DNA of 64,000 nt from Tranquillimonas alkanivorans (GCF_900115595.1 NZ_FOXA01000001.1:434001-498000); one strand, 5' to 3'; shown: positions 50,285-59,926, counted from the stretch's first letter. Notes: a model not told the origin generated them from the letters alone. Translations and numbers: made by a program.

Positions 50285-50303
50285 ATGTCGAGCTGCCACT
50301 GTC

Positions 50304-51944
50304 ATGCCCCACCGCCGAATCCTCTCCCTCTGGTTTCCCCGGATGGGGGCCGAGCGGCTGCTGCGCGCTGCGCGCGGCACCATCGAGGCCCCCTTCGCCG
50401 TGGTCGCCGAGCAGGGCAACACGCAGGTGTTGTCGAGCCTGTCGGACGCCGCCGAGGCCGCGGGCCTGTCGCGTGGCCAGCCGCTGCGCGACGCGCAGGC
50501 GATGTGCCCGGGGCTGCTGACGCGGGTGCAGAACCCCCAGGGAGAAGCCGCCTTCCTGTCGTCGCTGCGCCGCTGGGCCGGGAAGTTTTCGCCCTGGGTA
50601 TCCGAACAGGCACCGGATTCGCTGGTGGTGGACCTGACGGGCTGCGCGCACCTGTTCGGCGGCGAGGCGGCGCTGATGGCGCAGCTGCGCGAGGATTGCG
50701 CCGATCTGGGGCTGAGCGTCGAGGCGGGGATCGCCGACACGGTGGGCGCGGCCTGGGCGCTGGCGCGGTATTCGGGACGGGCAGCGCCGCTGGCGCGGAC
50801 CGGCGACGCCATCGACCAGGAGGCCTGGGCGACCCGGTCGCGGGCCGGCAAACGGCGGACCTGGGAAACGCGTGAGACACCGCGGGAGGGCGCGGCGCGC
50901 ATCGCGGCCCCCGGACAGACGCGCACGGCGCTCGCCCCCTTGCCGGTGGCGGCGCTGCGGCTGGACGCCGACACGGTGGCCGAGTTGGGGCGGCTGGGGC
51001 TGCGGCGGGTCGAGGACCTGGCCGGCCAGCCGCGCGCGGCGCTGGCGCGGCGCTTCGGACGCCACCTTGTGCAGCGGCTGGACCAGGCGATGGGGGTCGA
51101 GCCCGAGCCCGTTTCTCCGGCCGCGCCGCCCGACCGGTTCGCGGTGCGGCTGACCCTGCCCGACCCGATCGGGCTGGAAACGGACCTGCTGGCCGCGCTC
51201 GACCGGCTGCTGCCGCCGCTTTGCGACAAGCTGAAGCTGAAGGCGCGGGGCGCGCGGCGGGTGCGGATGCAGTGTTCACGCGCCGACGGGTCGATGCAGT
51301 GGACCGAAGTGGGGCTGGCGCGCCCGGCGCACGACCCCGACCGCATCCGCCCCCTGCTGGCGCTGAAGATCCCCGAGATCGACGCGGGCTTCGGCATCGA
51401 CATGATCCGCGTCGAGGCGCACGTGACCGAACCCGTCTCGCCCCGGCAGCACCACGGGCACATGGAGGCCGCCGCGATGGCCCGCGCCCGCGCCGCCGGC
51501 GAGACGGCGCTGGAGGACCTGATCGGGCGGCTGGGCGCGCGGGTGGGCATGGACGCGATCACCCGCCGCCATCCCGCCGACAGCCACATTCCCGAGAAGA
51601 CGGCGACGACGCTGGCGGCCGCCTGGTCCGAGCCCGCCAAGGGCGACTGGCCCGCCCCGCCCACGCCGCGCCCGCTGATGCTGTGGACGCCCGAGCCGGT
51701 GCAGGCCGTGGACCGCCCGGCGCCCCCCGCGACCTTCCGCTGGCGGCGGCGCGATTTCGAGACGGCGGCGGCTACGGGCCCCGAGCGGATCGCGCCGGAA
51801 TGGTGGCTGGACGACCCGCAGTGGCGGTCGGGCGTGCGGGATTACTGGCGGGTGACAGCGGCGAGCGGCGAGCGGCTGTGGCTTTATTACGCGCACGGGG
51901 GCGCGATGTCGTCGGGCTGGTTCTGCCAGGGCAGTTTCGCCTGA
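50304..51944 (+). CDS. imuB: ImuB, inactive Y-family DNA polymerase-like protein
   Basis: 546 residues from ATG 50304. The Y-family N-terminal fold is present (RRILSLWFPRMGAERLLRA, LVVDLTGCAHLFGGE), but catalytic acidic residues of real Y polymerases are replaced (WFPRMGAER at the first metal site), as expected for ImuB. The fingers and little-finger region run to about 350; the C-terminal tail ends SSGWFCQGSFA. ImuB bridges ImuA and DnaE2 in SOS mutagenesis. Neither imuA nor dnaE2 adjoins it. Confidence 0.88.
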   Translation: MPHRRILSLWFPRMGAERLLRAARGTIEAPFAVVAEQGNTQVLSSLSDAAEAAGLSRGQPLRDAQAMCPGLLTRVQNPQGEAAFLSSLRRWAGKFSPWVSEQAPDSLVVDLTGCAHLFGGEAALMAQLREDCADLGLSVEAGIADTVGAAWALARYSGRAAPLARTGDAIDQEAWATRSRAGKRRTWETRETPREGAARIAAPGQTRTALAPLPVAALRLDADTVAELGRLGLRRVEDLAGQPRAALARRFGRHLVQRLDQAMGVEPEPVSPAAPPDRFAVRLTLPDPIGLETDLLAALDRLLPPLCDKLKLKARGARRVRMQCSRADGSMQWTEVGLARPAHDPDRIRPLLALKIPEIDAGFGIDMIRVEAHVTEPVSPRQHHGHMEAAAMARARAAGETALEDLIGRLGARVGMDAITRRHPADSHIPEKTATTLAAAWSEPAKGDWPAPPTPRPLMLWTPEPVQAVDRPAPPATFRWRRRDFETAAATGPERIAPEWWLDDPQWRSGVRDYWRVTAASGERLWLYYAHGGAMSSGWFCQGSFA

Positions 51945-52140
51945 CGAGAGGCCCGGCGCCGCGGCCACAAGTGGGGGCATGACGCCGCGACGCCGGGGTG
52001 AGCGCATGACCGCTACACCCCTTACGCATGACCCGGCCGCGCGGCGGCATTCGGATCGACCGGCGACGCGGCGCGGGAGATTCTGCGGCCATTTCGCGGC
52101 GGCGCTTGATTTCGCGGGGCGGCGGGACCACTCTTGGGCG

Positions 52141-52485
52141 ATGACGGTGCAACCGCCCACGCCCTTCCCGCAAAGCCCCGCCGACGAGCGTGTCGCCTTC
52201 GACCGTGGCGAACTCGGCACGATCCTGACCCTCTATGGCCGCATGGTCGCCGCCGGCGAGTGGCGGGATTACGCGATGTCGTTTCTCAAGGACGTCGCGG
52301 TGTTCTCGATCTTTCGCCGGACGGCCGAGCATCCGCTGTACCGGATCGAGAAACGGCCCAAGCTGCGCAACCGGCAGGGCATGTACGCGGTGATCGGCAT
52401 GGACGGGCAGATCCTCAAGCGCGGGCACGACCTGCGGACGGTGCTGCGCGTGCTCGAGCGCAAGTTGATCCGCGCGGTCGAGTAG
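52141..52485 (+). CDS. DUF2794 domain protein
   Basis: 114 residues from ATG 52141; the open frame upstream has no ribosome site. The pattern VAFDRGELGTILTLYGRMVA, AGEWRDYAMSFLKDVAVFSI and LRNRQGMYAVIGMDGQILKR is the alphaproteobacterial DUF2794 family. It is cytoplasmic; function unknown. The 196 bases before it hold no recognisable gene. Confidence 0.85.
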   Translation: MTVQPPTPFPQSPADERVAFDRGELGTILTLYGRMVAAGEWRDYAMSFLKDVAVFSIFRRTAEHPLYRIEKRPKLRNRQGMYAVIGMDGQILKRGHDLRTVLRVLERKLIRAVE

Positions 52486-52549
52486 CGCTCGGCGGTTCCT
52501 TGCGGTCCCTTCTCGCGAAGCGGGACCGGCAGGGACCGATGAGGCGCGA

Positions 52550-53377
52550 TCAGACGCGGCGGCGTGCGGTGACGGGGCCGTCGCCCTGCGCCTCGATCCG
52601 GGCGATGGCCTCGCACAGCGGTTCATAGGCCACGGCCATGCGGAAGGCGTTGGCGTGGATCAGCGTCTCGGCATCCACCGCCATCGCCACGTGCCCGCTC
52701 CAGAAGAACAGGTCGCCGCGCTGCACCGGCGCGTCCATGTCGACCGGGTGGCCCAGCCGGGCCTCCTGCTGGTCGCTGTCGCCCGGACACTCGATTCCGC
52801 AGGCCAGGCAGGCCGCCTGCACCAGGCCCGAGCAGTCGATCCCCCAGACCGAATTGCCGCCCCAGAGGTACGGCACGCCGAAGAAAAGCTGCGCCACCGT
52901 CGCCGGGTCGGTCAGCGGGCGGTTCACCGGGCGGACGTGGTCGCGGAAGACGAAGCCGCCGTCGTGGGTTTCGTAGAACCTGTCCGCGCCTCCCACGATC
53001 CTGATCTTCGAGCCGAAGCTGAGGCCCATGTGCTCGATCGTCTTCATGTCGGGCCGCGGGTAGACATGCGTGGCGGGCACCGCGACCGCGTGCGTCGGGA
53101 TCACCGCGTCGCGCAGGTCGGCGCTGCGCATGTAGCCCACGAAGCCGTCCCGCGCCGCCTGCCCGAAGGACCAGCCGTCGCGGTCCTCGAGCACCCGAAA
53201 GCCTTCGCCGTGCAGAAGCTGCCGCTCGCGCCTCCCGTCGGGGGCGGACCAGAGCGTGGCGAGCGGCGGGGCCACCTGCCGCACCTCTCCCTCGACAAAA
53301 CGCTCGGCTTCGACCGCGCCCTTTAGCTCGGCGGCGGCGACGCGGCCGTTGGCGGCGGTTTCGCGGCGATCGCTCAC
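52550..53377 (-). CDS. NlpC/P60 family cysteine peptidase
   Basis: 275 residues without a clear signal peptide. N-terminal SH3-like regions (about 30-150, e.g. LATLWSAPDGRRERQLLHGE) are followed by a C40 catalytic domain: Cys in WGIDCSGLVQAACLA, His in FFWSGHVAMAVDAETLIHA. It cleaves peptidoglycan stem peptides or related molecules. Its start overlaps the M17 peptidase gene stop as ATGA, so two peptidases are co-translated, suggesting recycling of wall or other peptides. Confidence 0.88.
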   Translation of the reverse strand: MSDRRETAANGRVAAAELKGAVEAERFVEGEVRQVAPPLATLWSAPDGRRERQLLHGEGFRVLEDRDGWSFGQAARDGFVGYMRSADLRDAVIPTHAVAVPATHVYPRPDMKTIEHMGLSFGSKIRIVGGADRFYETHDGGFVFRDHVRPVNRPLTDPATVAQLFFGVPYLWGGNSVWGIDCSGLVQAACLACGIECPGDSDQQEARLGHPVDMDAPVQRGDLFFWSGHVAMAVDAETLIHANAFRMAVAYEPLCEAIARIEAQGDGPVTARRRV

Positions 53378-54753
53378 AGGCCCAGCACCTTCGGCAGCGC
53401 TGCGAGCAGGGCCCGCGCGCCCTGCCCCGCGCCGCCCTTGGGCCGGGCGGGTGCGGGCGTCGGGTTCCAGCCATAGATGTCGAAATGCGCGTAGGGCGCG
53501 GGCGCGAAGCGGCGCAGGAACAGCGCGGCGGTGATCGAGCCCGCGAACCCGCCCGAGGGGGCGTTGTCGAGGTCGGCGATGCCCGGCTCGATCATCGACT
53601 CGTAGGGTGCGTGGAACGGCATGCGCCAGACCGGGTCGCGCACCTTGGCCGCGCAGGCGGCGAGCGCCTGCGCCAGCCCCTCGTCATCGGTGTAGAACGG
53701 CGCGAGGTCGGGGCCGACCGCCACGCGCGCCGCACCCGTCAGCGTCGCCATCGACACGGTCAGGTCGCTTTCGCCCTCGGCGGCGAGCGCCAGCGCGTCG
53801 GCCAGCACAAGCCGCCCCTCGGCGTCGGTATTGTTGACCTCGACCGTCAGCCCCTTGCGCGAGGTCAGGATGTCGCCGGGCCGGAAGGACGATCCGCTGA
53901 CCGCGTTTTCGACCGCCGGGATCAGGACACGCAGGCGCAGCGGCAGGTCCAGCGCCATGATCATGTGAGCCAGCCCCAGCACCGTGGCCGCGCCCCCCAT
54001 GTCCTTCTTCATCAGGCCCATGGAGCTGCCGGGCTTCAGGTTCAGACCGCCGGTGTCGAAACACACGCCCTTTCCCACCAGCGTCAGCGTCGGGCCGCTC
54101 TTGCCCCAGCTCATGTCGATCAGGCGCGGGGCGCGGTCGGCGGCGCGGCCGACAGTGTGGATCAGCGGGAAGTTCTGGTCCAACAGCTCGTCGCCCCGGA
54201 TCACGGTGAGCCCCGCACCGAAGCGGGCGGCGAGGTCCGAAGCCGCGGCCTCGAGCTCGTCCGGGCCCATATCCGCGGCGGGCGTGTTGATCAGGTCGCG
54301 GGTCAGCGCCTCGCCCGCCGCGATGGCTTCCAGCCGGGCGGCGTCGCAGCCCTCGGGCGCGACGAGTTGCGCGGCGGGCGCCGGGTTGGACGCGTAGCGG
54401 TCGAAGCGGTAGCCCTCCAGCAGCCAGCCCAGCGCCGCCTCGTCCCGCTCGTCCGCGGGCAGGTCGGTGGCCAGGCGCCAGACGCCGTCGGGCAGTTGCG
54501 CACGGGCCTTCGCCACGGCAAACCGCTCGCGCCCCCGCTTCGACGGATCGCCCAGCCCCAGCACGGCGGCCGTGGGCGCGCCGTCGTCGCCGGGAAGCAG
54601 CGCCACGGTGCCCGCCGCGCCGCTGAACTCCGTGCCGGAGAGCCATGCCGCCGCGCGGCCGTCCAGCCCGGCGCGGAACGCCTCTACCCCCTCGGGCGAG
54701 ACGAGGTGCAGCGGGCGGGCGTCGGCGGACGGCGAAGCGAAGGTCAGCGACAT
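53374..54753 (-). CDS. M17 leucyl aminopeptidase family protein
   Basis: 459 residues. The C-terminal M17 catalytic domain has LVGKGVCFDTGGLNLKP and GLMKKDMGGAATVLGLAHM, then NNTDAEGRLVLADALALAAE, the two-metal active site. The N-terminal domain (about 1-150) is more divergent. It trims N-terminal residues from peptides in the cytoplasm. It is coupled to the NlpC/P60 gene downstream. Confidence 0.92.
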   Translation of the reverse strand: MSLTFASPSADARPLHLVSPEGVEAFRAGLDGRAAAWLSGTEFSGAAGTVALLPGDDGAPTAAVLGLGDPSKRGRERFAVAKARAQLPDGVWRLATDLPADERDEAALGWLLEGYRFDRYASNPAPAAQLVAPEGCDAARLEAIAAGEALTRDLINTPAADMGPDELEAAASDLAARFGAGLTVIRGDELLDQNFPLIHTVGRAADRAPRLIDMSWGKSGPTLTLVGKGVCFDTGGLNLKPGSSMGLMKKDMGGAATVLGLAHMIMALDLPLRLRVLIPAVENAVSGSSFRPGDILTSRKGLTVEVNNTDAEGRLVLADALALAAEGESDLTVSMATLTGAARVAVGPDLAPFYTDDEGLAQALAACAAKVRDPVWRMPFHAPYESMIEPGIADLDNAPSGGFAGSITAALFLRRFAPAPYAHFDIYGWNPTPAPARPKGGAGQGARALLAALPKVLGL

Positions 54754-54828
54754 GAACGGGCCTTTCCAGGGGATGAACGCGCGCAGACCCTATCGGCTCT
54801 GCCGTGCGCCGCAAGCCCCGTGGCGACC

Positions 54829-55200
54829 CTAGCTCTGCGCGTCCTGGAGATCCCAGATCGCGGACAGCGCGCCTTCGCCCAGCCGCGTCAGCCGCGCGAC
54901 GTTCGCGGCAAGCGCCACGCCGTCATGCGTCGCCCCCAGCGCCGCCGTGGCGCAGGCGACGCCGCCCAGCCGTTCCAGCCCCAGCTCGTCGGCAAGCTGC
55001 GCGACCAGCCGGCATTCCGACACCATCCGCGCGAAATCCGACTTGCGCCACGTGGACGCCACGCGTGACAGACGCTGCGCCAATTCATCAAGCGTTTCCG
55101 CCCGCGCGCGATCCAGGTCCGCGCCCGGCAGATGCGTCCCCGCGGCGGGATGCCCGTCTTCGCGCGGCACCAGCCAGACAACCTTGTTCTGTTCTTCCAT
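54829..55200 (-). CDS. Conserved hypothetical protein
   Basis: 123 residues, predicted soluble. The N-terminus MEEQNKVVWLVPREDGHPAAG is followed by an alpha-helical body (TLDELAQRLSRVASTWRKSD, RLVAQLADELGLERLGGVAC). I recall similar short proteins in Rhodobacterales, but no function. It is divergent from the carbonic anhydrase gene with 134 bases between starts. Confidence 0.6.
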   Translation of the reverse strand: MEEQNKVVWLVPREDGHPAAGTHLPGADLDRARAETLDELAQRLSRVASTWRKSDFARMVSECRLVAQLADELGLERLGGVACATAALGATHDGVALAANVARLTRLGEGALSAIWDLQDAQS

Positions 55201-55334
55201 ATCGTCACCTCTGACCCCAACGGCCGCCGATATCTCAGGCGTGGCTCAACAATTCCTTGCCTCGCGACTTGGAAATGCCGCCAATTTCCGTCAAATCACC
55301 GGGACAACCCCGGCCTCGCCAGGAGGAGTTCCCC

Positions 55335-55985
55335 TTGAATTACGTGAAGCCCCTGCCTTCGTTTCTGGCCCAGCGGTACCATGGCTGGAAGGCGACGACG
55401 TTCGCCGAGAACCACGCCTGGTACAAAAGGCTGGCCGAAGAGGGGCAGCGCCCCCGCGCGATGGTGATTTCGTGCTGCGACAGCCGGGTGCACGTGACCT
55501 CGATCTTCGGGGCCGAGCAGGGCGAGTTCTTCATTCACCGCAACATCGCCAACCTGGTGCCGCCCTATGAACCTGACGGCAACCAGCACGGCACCTCGGC
55601 GGCGGTCGAGTATGCGGTGACGGCGCTGAAGGTCACGCACCTGATCGTTCTGGGTCACTCGAACTGCGGCGGCGTCGCCGGGTGCTATGCCATGTGCTCA
55701 GGACAGGCGCCGGAGCTGGACGAGAAGACCAGCTTCGTGGGCCGATGGATGGACATCCTGCGCCCCGGCTTCGAGCGCCTCCCCGAGGGCGAGGCCGACA
55801 CCGCGCGCCGCCAGGCGCTGGAGCACGAGGCGGTGAAGGTTTCGCTCGAGAACCTGATGACCTTCCCCTTCGTCCGCTCGGCAGTCGAGGCGGGCGACCT
55901 GTCGCTGCACGGCCTGTGGACGGACATCGCCGACGGCGACCTGCACGCGCTGGACCCGATCAGCGACCGCTTCCGCCCGGTCTGA
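55335..55985 (+). CDS. Beta-carbonic anhydrase
   Basis: 216 residues from a TTG at 55335, decided by AGGAGGAG 6-14 bases upstream and by the conserved start NYVKPLPSFLAQRYHGW. Zinc ligands are in VISCCDSRV, HRNIANLVPP, and GHSNCGGVAGC. It hydrates CO2 to bicarbonate in the cytoplasm. A longer in-frame ATG at 55257 would put the ribosome site inside the protein. The next gene is convergent. Confidence 0.93.
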   Translation: MNYVKPLPSFLAQRYHGWKATTFAENHAWYKRLAEEGQRPRAMVISCCDSRVHVTSIFGAEQGEFFIHRNIANLVPPYEPDGNQHGTSAAVEYAVTALKVTHLIVLGHSNCGGVAGCYAMCSGQAPELDEKTSFVGRWMDILRPGFERLPEGEADTARRQALEHEAVKVSLENLMTFPFVRSAVEAGDLSLHGLWTDIADGDLHALDPISDRFRPV

Positions 55986-55989
55986 GGCG

Positions 55990-56445
55990 TCAGAGCCGCC
56001 CGAACACCTGGCCAAGGATCGCGGTCAGTTCGCGCGAGTCTTCTTCGGTGAAGGCGTCGGGCCGGTCGCTGTCGATGTCGAGCACGGCGATCAGCTCGCC
56101 CTTGCCGTCGCGCACCGGCAGCACGATCTCGGACCGGGTCGACGAGGCGCAGGCGATGTGGCCGGGAAATGCGTTGACGTCGGGCACAAGCTGCACCTCG
56201 CCCCTGCGCGCCGCCGCGCCGCAGACCCCGCGCGAGAACGGGATGACAAGGCAGCCGTGCCCGCCTTGGTAGGGGCCGATCTTCAGCAATTCCGGCGCGA
56301 CCACGCGGTAGAAGCCGGTCCAGTCGAAGCGGTCGTCGGCGTGGTGCAGCTCGCACGCGACGGTGGCCATCAGCGCCACGGCGTCGTCTTCGCCCTCGGT
56401 CAGGCTGGCGATGGTGCGGGCGATGGCGGGATAGTCGATCTGCAT
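55990..56445 (-). CDS. GAF domain protein, free methionine-(R)-sulfoxide reductase type
   Basis: 151 residues from ATG 56445. A single GAF domain with FDWTGFYRVVAPELLKIGPY, FSRGVCGAAARRGE and HIACASSTRSEIVLPV, the fRMsr pattern that carries the active-site cysteines. Two Cys fit (VCGA, IACA); I do not clearly see the third found in E. coli and yeast enzymes. It reduces free methionine R-sulfoxide or is a GAF sensor. Confidence 0.8.
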   Translation of the reverse strand: MQIDYPAIARTIASLTEGEDDAVALMATVACELHHADDRFDWTGFYRVVAPELLKIGPYQGGHGCLVIPFSRGVCGAAARRGEVQLVPDVNAFPGHIACASSTRSEIVLPVRDGKGELIAVLDIDSDRPDAFTEEDSRELTAILGQVFGRL

Positions 56446-56585
56446 TCTCGGTCTCCACTCGGCGTCGGCCCGCCCTAGCCGATCCGTGCGATCGAGGCGA
56501 GAGCCGGATGCAGATCCCGTTTGGCAAGCAGGCCCGCGCCCCCTAACGTGCTGCAAAAGTGAACACAGGCATCCGGTTGAAACTC

Positions 56586-58163
56586 ATGCGCGACTTCCAC
56601 CTTCCCGGCCGCTCGGCCGTCTACGCCACCAACGGCATGTGCGCGACCTCGCACCCCTTGGCCGCGAAGGTCGCGGTGCAGATGCTCGAGTCGGGCGGCA
56701 ACGCGGTGGATGCGGCGATCGCGGGGGCGGTGCTGCTGGGCATCTGCGAGCCGCAGATGACCGGGATCGGCGGCGACTGCTTCGTGCTGCTTTCGCCGGC
56801 GGGCGAGGACCGGGTGGTGGCGCTGAACGGCTCGGGCCGCGCGCCCAAGGGGCTGTCGGCGGCCGCGCTGCGCAACCGAGGGCTGGCCACGGTGCCGGTG
56901 GGCAGCGCCGACGCGGTGACGGTGCCGGGGGCGGTGGACGCCTTCTGCCGGCTGTCGAAGGACTGGGGGCGCATCGGCTTGAAAGCCTCGCTGGCCCCCG
57001 CGATCCACTATGCCGAGCAGGGCGTGCCGGTGGCCCCGCGCGTGCAGGCGGACTGGGCGCAGGCCGAAGGGGCGCTTCAGGGCTCGGCGCGGGATCACTA
57101 CCTGTCCTCGGGCCGCGTGCCGCAGGTGGGCGAGGTCTTCCGTGCGCCGAAACAGGCCGAGGTGCTGCGCCGCATCGCCATGGACGGGCGCGAGGGCTTC
57201 TACGAAGGCGAGGTGGCCGAGGACATGGTCGCCGCGCTGCGGGCGGCGGGCGGCAGTCACACCCTTGACGACTTCGCCGCGGCGGCCTGCGACTATGTCG
57301 ATCCGATCTCGGGCCACTACAAGGGTGTCGAGCTGGTCGAGCATCCGCCCAACGGCCACGGCGCGACGGCCATCCTGCTGGCCAACATCCTGTCGAACTT
57401 CGACCTGTCGGCGATGGACCCGTTCGGCGCCGACCGCGCCCATGTGGAGGCCGAGGCGGCGAAGCTGGCCTATGACACGCGCAACCGCTTCCTGGCCGAC
57501 GCCGATTACATGACCCGGCTCGACCACATGCTGTCGGCGGAAACGGCGGCGAAGCTGGCCGGCCTGATCGACATGAAACGCGCCCTGCCCGACGCCAAGG
57601 CGGCGAGCGAGGCGGTGCATCGCGACACGGTCTACATCACCGTGGTCGACAAGGACCGGATGTCGGTGTCGCTGATCTACTCGATCTACCACAGCTTCGG
57701 CTCGGGACTGGCCTCGAACGATTTCGGCATCCTGTTTCAGAACCGCGGCGCGGGCTTCACGCTGGAAGAGGGGCACCCGAACGAAGCGGCGGGCGGAAAG
57801 CGGCCGATGCACACGATCATTCCCGCCATGCTGCGCGAGAACGGGCGCGTCACCATGCCCTTCGGCGTGATGGGCGGCGCGTACCAGCCCAACGGGCACG
57901 CGCGCTTCATGACGAACATGGTCGATTTCGGCATGCACCCGCAGGAGGCCATCGATTCACCCCGCGCCTTCGCGGACGCGGGCGAGCTTCGGGTCGAGCG
58001 GGGCTATTCCGACACGGTGCGCGCCGAACTGGTCGAGCGCGGGCACAAGGTCGTCGAGCCCGACACCGCCATCGGCGGGGCGCAGGCGATCCGCCTGCGC
58101 GAGGACGGCGTGCTGGAAGGCGCGTCGGACCCACGCAAGGACGGCAGCGCGCTGGGCTACTGA
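56586..58163 (+). CDS. ggt: Gamma-glutamyltransferase family protein
   Basis: 525 residues from ATG 56586; a GTG at 56559 is an alternative. No signal peptide is visible, suggesting a cytoplasmic form. GGT features include ATSHPLAAKVAVQMLESGGN, GIGGDCFVL, NGSGRAPKGL and the N-terminal nucleophile region HRDTVYITVVDKD, with the Thr of DTVY expected to start the small subunit after self-cleavage. Other landmarks are SFGSGLASNDFGILFQNRG and GGAYQPNGHARF. It hydrolyses gamma-glutamyl compounds such as glutathione. The rhodanese gene follows after 11 bases. Confidence 0.88.
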   Translation: MRDFHLPGRSAVYATNGMCATSHPLAAKVAVQMLESGGNAVDAAIAGAVLLGICEPQMTGIGGDCFVLLSPAGEDRVVALNGSGRAPKGLSAAALRNRGLATVPVGSADAVTVPGAVDAFCRLSKDWGRIGLKASLAPAIHYAEQGVPVAPRVQADWAQAEGALQGSARDHYLSSGRVPQVGEVFRAPKQAEVLRRIAMDGREGFYEGEVAEDMVAALRAAGGSHTLDDFAAAACDYVDPISGHYKGVELVEHPPNGHGATAILLANILSNFDLSAMDPFGADRAHVEAEAAKLAYDTRNRFLADADYMTRLDHMLSAETAAKLAGLIDMKRALPDAKAASEAVHRDTVYITVVDKDRMSVSLIYSIYHSFGSGLASNDFGILFQNRGAGFTLEEGHPNEAAGGKRPMHTIIPAMLRENGRVTMPFGVMGGAYQPNGHARFMTNMVDFGMHPQEAIDSPRAFADAGELRVERGYSDTVRAELVERGHKVVEPDTAIGGAQAIRLREDGVLEGASDPRKDGSALGY

Positions 58164-58174
58164 GGAGGCGCGGC

Positions 58175-58558
58175 ATGTCGATCCGGCCAGTGGGAGAGAT
58201 GGTGGACGAGGCCAAGGCGCGCATCCGCACCCTGCCCGTGTCCGAGGCGCGCGCGATGGCCGAGCGGGGCGAGGCGCTGCTGGTCGATATCCGCGACATC
58301 CGCGAGCTGGACCGCGCGGGCCGCATCCCCGGCGCGCTTCACGCTCCGCGCGGCATGCTCGAGTTCTGGGTGGACCCGCAAAGCCCCTATCACAAAAAGG
58401 CGCTGGCCACCGACAAGACGCTGGTGTTGTTCTGCGCCAGCGCCTGGCGTTCGGCCCTGGCGGCAAAGACGCTGCAGGAGATGGGGCTCGACAACGTCGC
58501 CGAGATCGAAGGCGGCTTCAGCCAATGGGTCGCCGAGGGCGGCCCGGTCGAGCGCTAG
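58175..58558 (+). CDS. Rhodanese-domain protein
   Basis: 127 residues. A single rhodanese domain with AEIEGGFSQWVAEGG at the end and active-site Cys in LVLFCASAWRSALAAKTLQE. It may move sulfane sulfur or sense redox state. It follows ggt by 11 bases and shares CTAG with the convergent hspQ stop. Confidence 0.9.
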   Translation: MSIRPVGEMVDEAKARIRTLPVSEARAMAERGEALLVDIRDIRELDRAGRIPGALHAPRGMLEFWVDPQSPYHKKALATDKTLVLFCASAWRSALAAKTLQEMGLDNVAEIEGGFSQWVAEGGPVER

Positions 58559-58881
58559 TTCAGCTGGAAGTGCAGCGGGTAATGGCCGTTCTCGAAGTCG
58601 CCGAACAGGTCGGGCAGGTCGGGATGATCGACCGGCTCTCCGGAGTGGTCGGGGACGAGGTTCTGCTCGGACACGTAGGCGACGTAATAGCTGTCGTCGT
58701 TCTCGGCCAGCAGGTGATAGAACGGCTGGTCCCGGTCCGGGCGGCTGGACTCGGGGATCGCGTCGTACCATTCCTCGGTGTTCGAAAACATGGCGTCGAC
58801 GTCGAAGACGACACCCCGAAAGGGGTGCTTCCTGTGCCGGACGACCTGCCCCAGGTGGTATTTCGCGCGAGTCATGTGCAT
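58555..58881 (-). CDS. hspQ: Heat-shock protein HspQ
   Basis: 108 residues from ATG 58881 (an ATG six bases later is also possible). The YccV/HspQ pattern is KYHLGQVVRHRKHPFRGVVFDVD, FYHLLAENDDSYYVAYVSEQNL and FENGHYPLHFQLN. In enterobacteria HspQ helps Lon degrade DnaA and other substrates and binds hemimethylated DNA. Its stop shares a CTAG with the rhodanese gene stop. Confidence 0.9.
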   Translation of the reverse strand: MHMTRAKYHLGQVVRHRKHPFRGVVFDVDAMFSNTEEWYDAIPESSRPDRDQPFYHLLAENDDSYYVAYVSEQNLVPDHSGEPVDHPDLPDLFGDFENGHYPLHFQLN

Positions 58882-58964
58882 TGCGGGCCTCACCTAATCC
58901 GAAATCGTAACGCCCGCCACCGGATTTTGTCCACAGCTCCTGCCGGACCACGGGGAAACAGACT

Positions 58965-59846
58965 GTGAACCTTCTCCTGACAGTGGCCGAAGTGACGGCG
59001 CCGGTATTCCTGCTGGCGCTGGCCGGGTTCGTGTGGGTGAAGCTCGGATTCGACTACTCGGTGCAGTTCGTCACACGCATCGCGATGACGCTGTCGCTGC
59101 CCTGCCTGATCTTCGTGACGCTGATGCAAACCGACATCGCGCCCTCGGCTCTGACGGCGGTCTCGCTCGCGGCGGTGGCGGCCTATGCCGGGGTGACGGC
59201 GGCGATGGCGGCGCTGGTCTTCGCCCTGCGGCTCGAGGTGCGGACCTACCTCGCGCCGCTGATCTTCGGCAATACCGGCAATCTGGGCCTGCCGCTGGCG
59301 CTGTTCGCCTTCGGAAACGAGGGGCTGGGATACGCCGTGGTGATCTTCGCCATCATGGCCGTCTACTCGTTCACCGTCGGCATCTGGCTGGTGTCGGGCG
59401 GCGGCTCTCCGGCGAAGGTGGTGAAGGAACCGCTGGTCGCCGCCACGCTGCTGGGCGCGCTGTTTCTCTGGCAGGGATGGGAAACGCCGACCTTCCTGAC
59501 CAACACGCTGACGCTGGCCGGGCAGATCGCGATCCCGATTATGCTGATCACGCTGGGCGTGGCCGTTGCCCGGTTCGAGCCGCGCAGCCTGACGCGCGGC
59601 ACGATGATCTCGCTCGTCAAGGTAGTGGCCTGCGCCGCCACCGCGTGGGGCGCGGGCCGGTGGTTCGCCCTGCCGCCGGTGCCGTTCGCGGTGCTGGTGC
59701 TTCAGCTTTGCACGCCGGTGGCGGTGACGAGCTACCTTCTGGCCACCAAGTACGGCGCCGACGCCGACGCGGTGGCCGGGCTGGTCGTCGCTTCGACGCT
59801 GCTGTCGGTCATCGCCTTGCCCGTCCTGCTTGCATTCGTGATGTGA
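58965..59846 (+). CDS. AEC-family permease, second copy
   Basis: 293 residues from a GTG at 58965. Ten hydrophobic segments with the AEC signatures VFLLALAGFVWVKLGFDYSV, FGNTGNLGLPLALFAFGN and ALVVASTLLSVIALPVLLA-type ending. Substrate unknown. Compared with the copy at 13356-14300 it lacks the aroC context and may act on a different acid. Confidence 0.85.
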   Translation: MNLLLTVAEVTAPVFLLALAGFVWVKLGFDYSVQFVTRIAMTLSLPCLIFVTLMQTDIAPSALTAVSLAAVAAYAGVTAAMAALVFALRLEVRTYLAPLIFGNTGNLGLPLALFAFGNEGLGYAVVIFAIMAVYSFTVGIWLVSGGGSPAKVVKEPLVAATLLGALFLWQGWETPTFLTNTLTLAGQIAIPIMLITLGVAVARFEPRSLTRGTMISLVKVVACAATAWGAGRWFALPPVPFAVLVLQLCTPVAVTSYLLATKYGADADAVAGLVVASTLLSVIALPVLLAFVM

Positions 59847-59926
59847 CGAGCGTGCATTTCCGTTTCACGGACGGGCCGTCGTCGGCTAGTATCCCTTAAA
59901 AATAAGCAGAACACAGCGAGAGGCAG

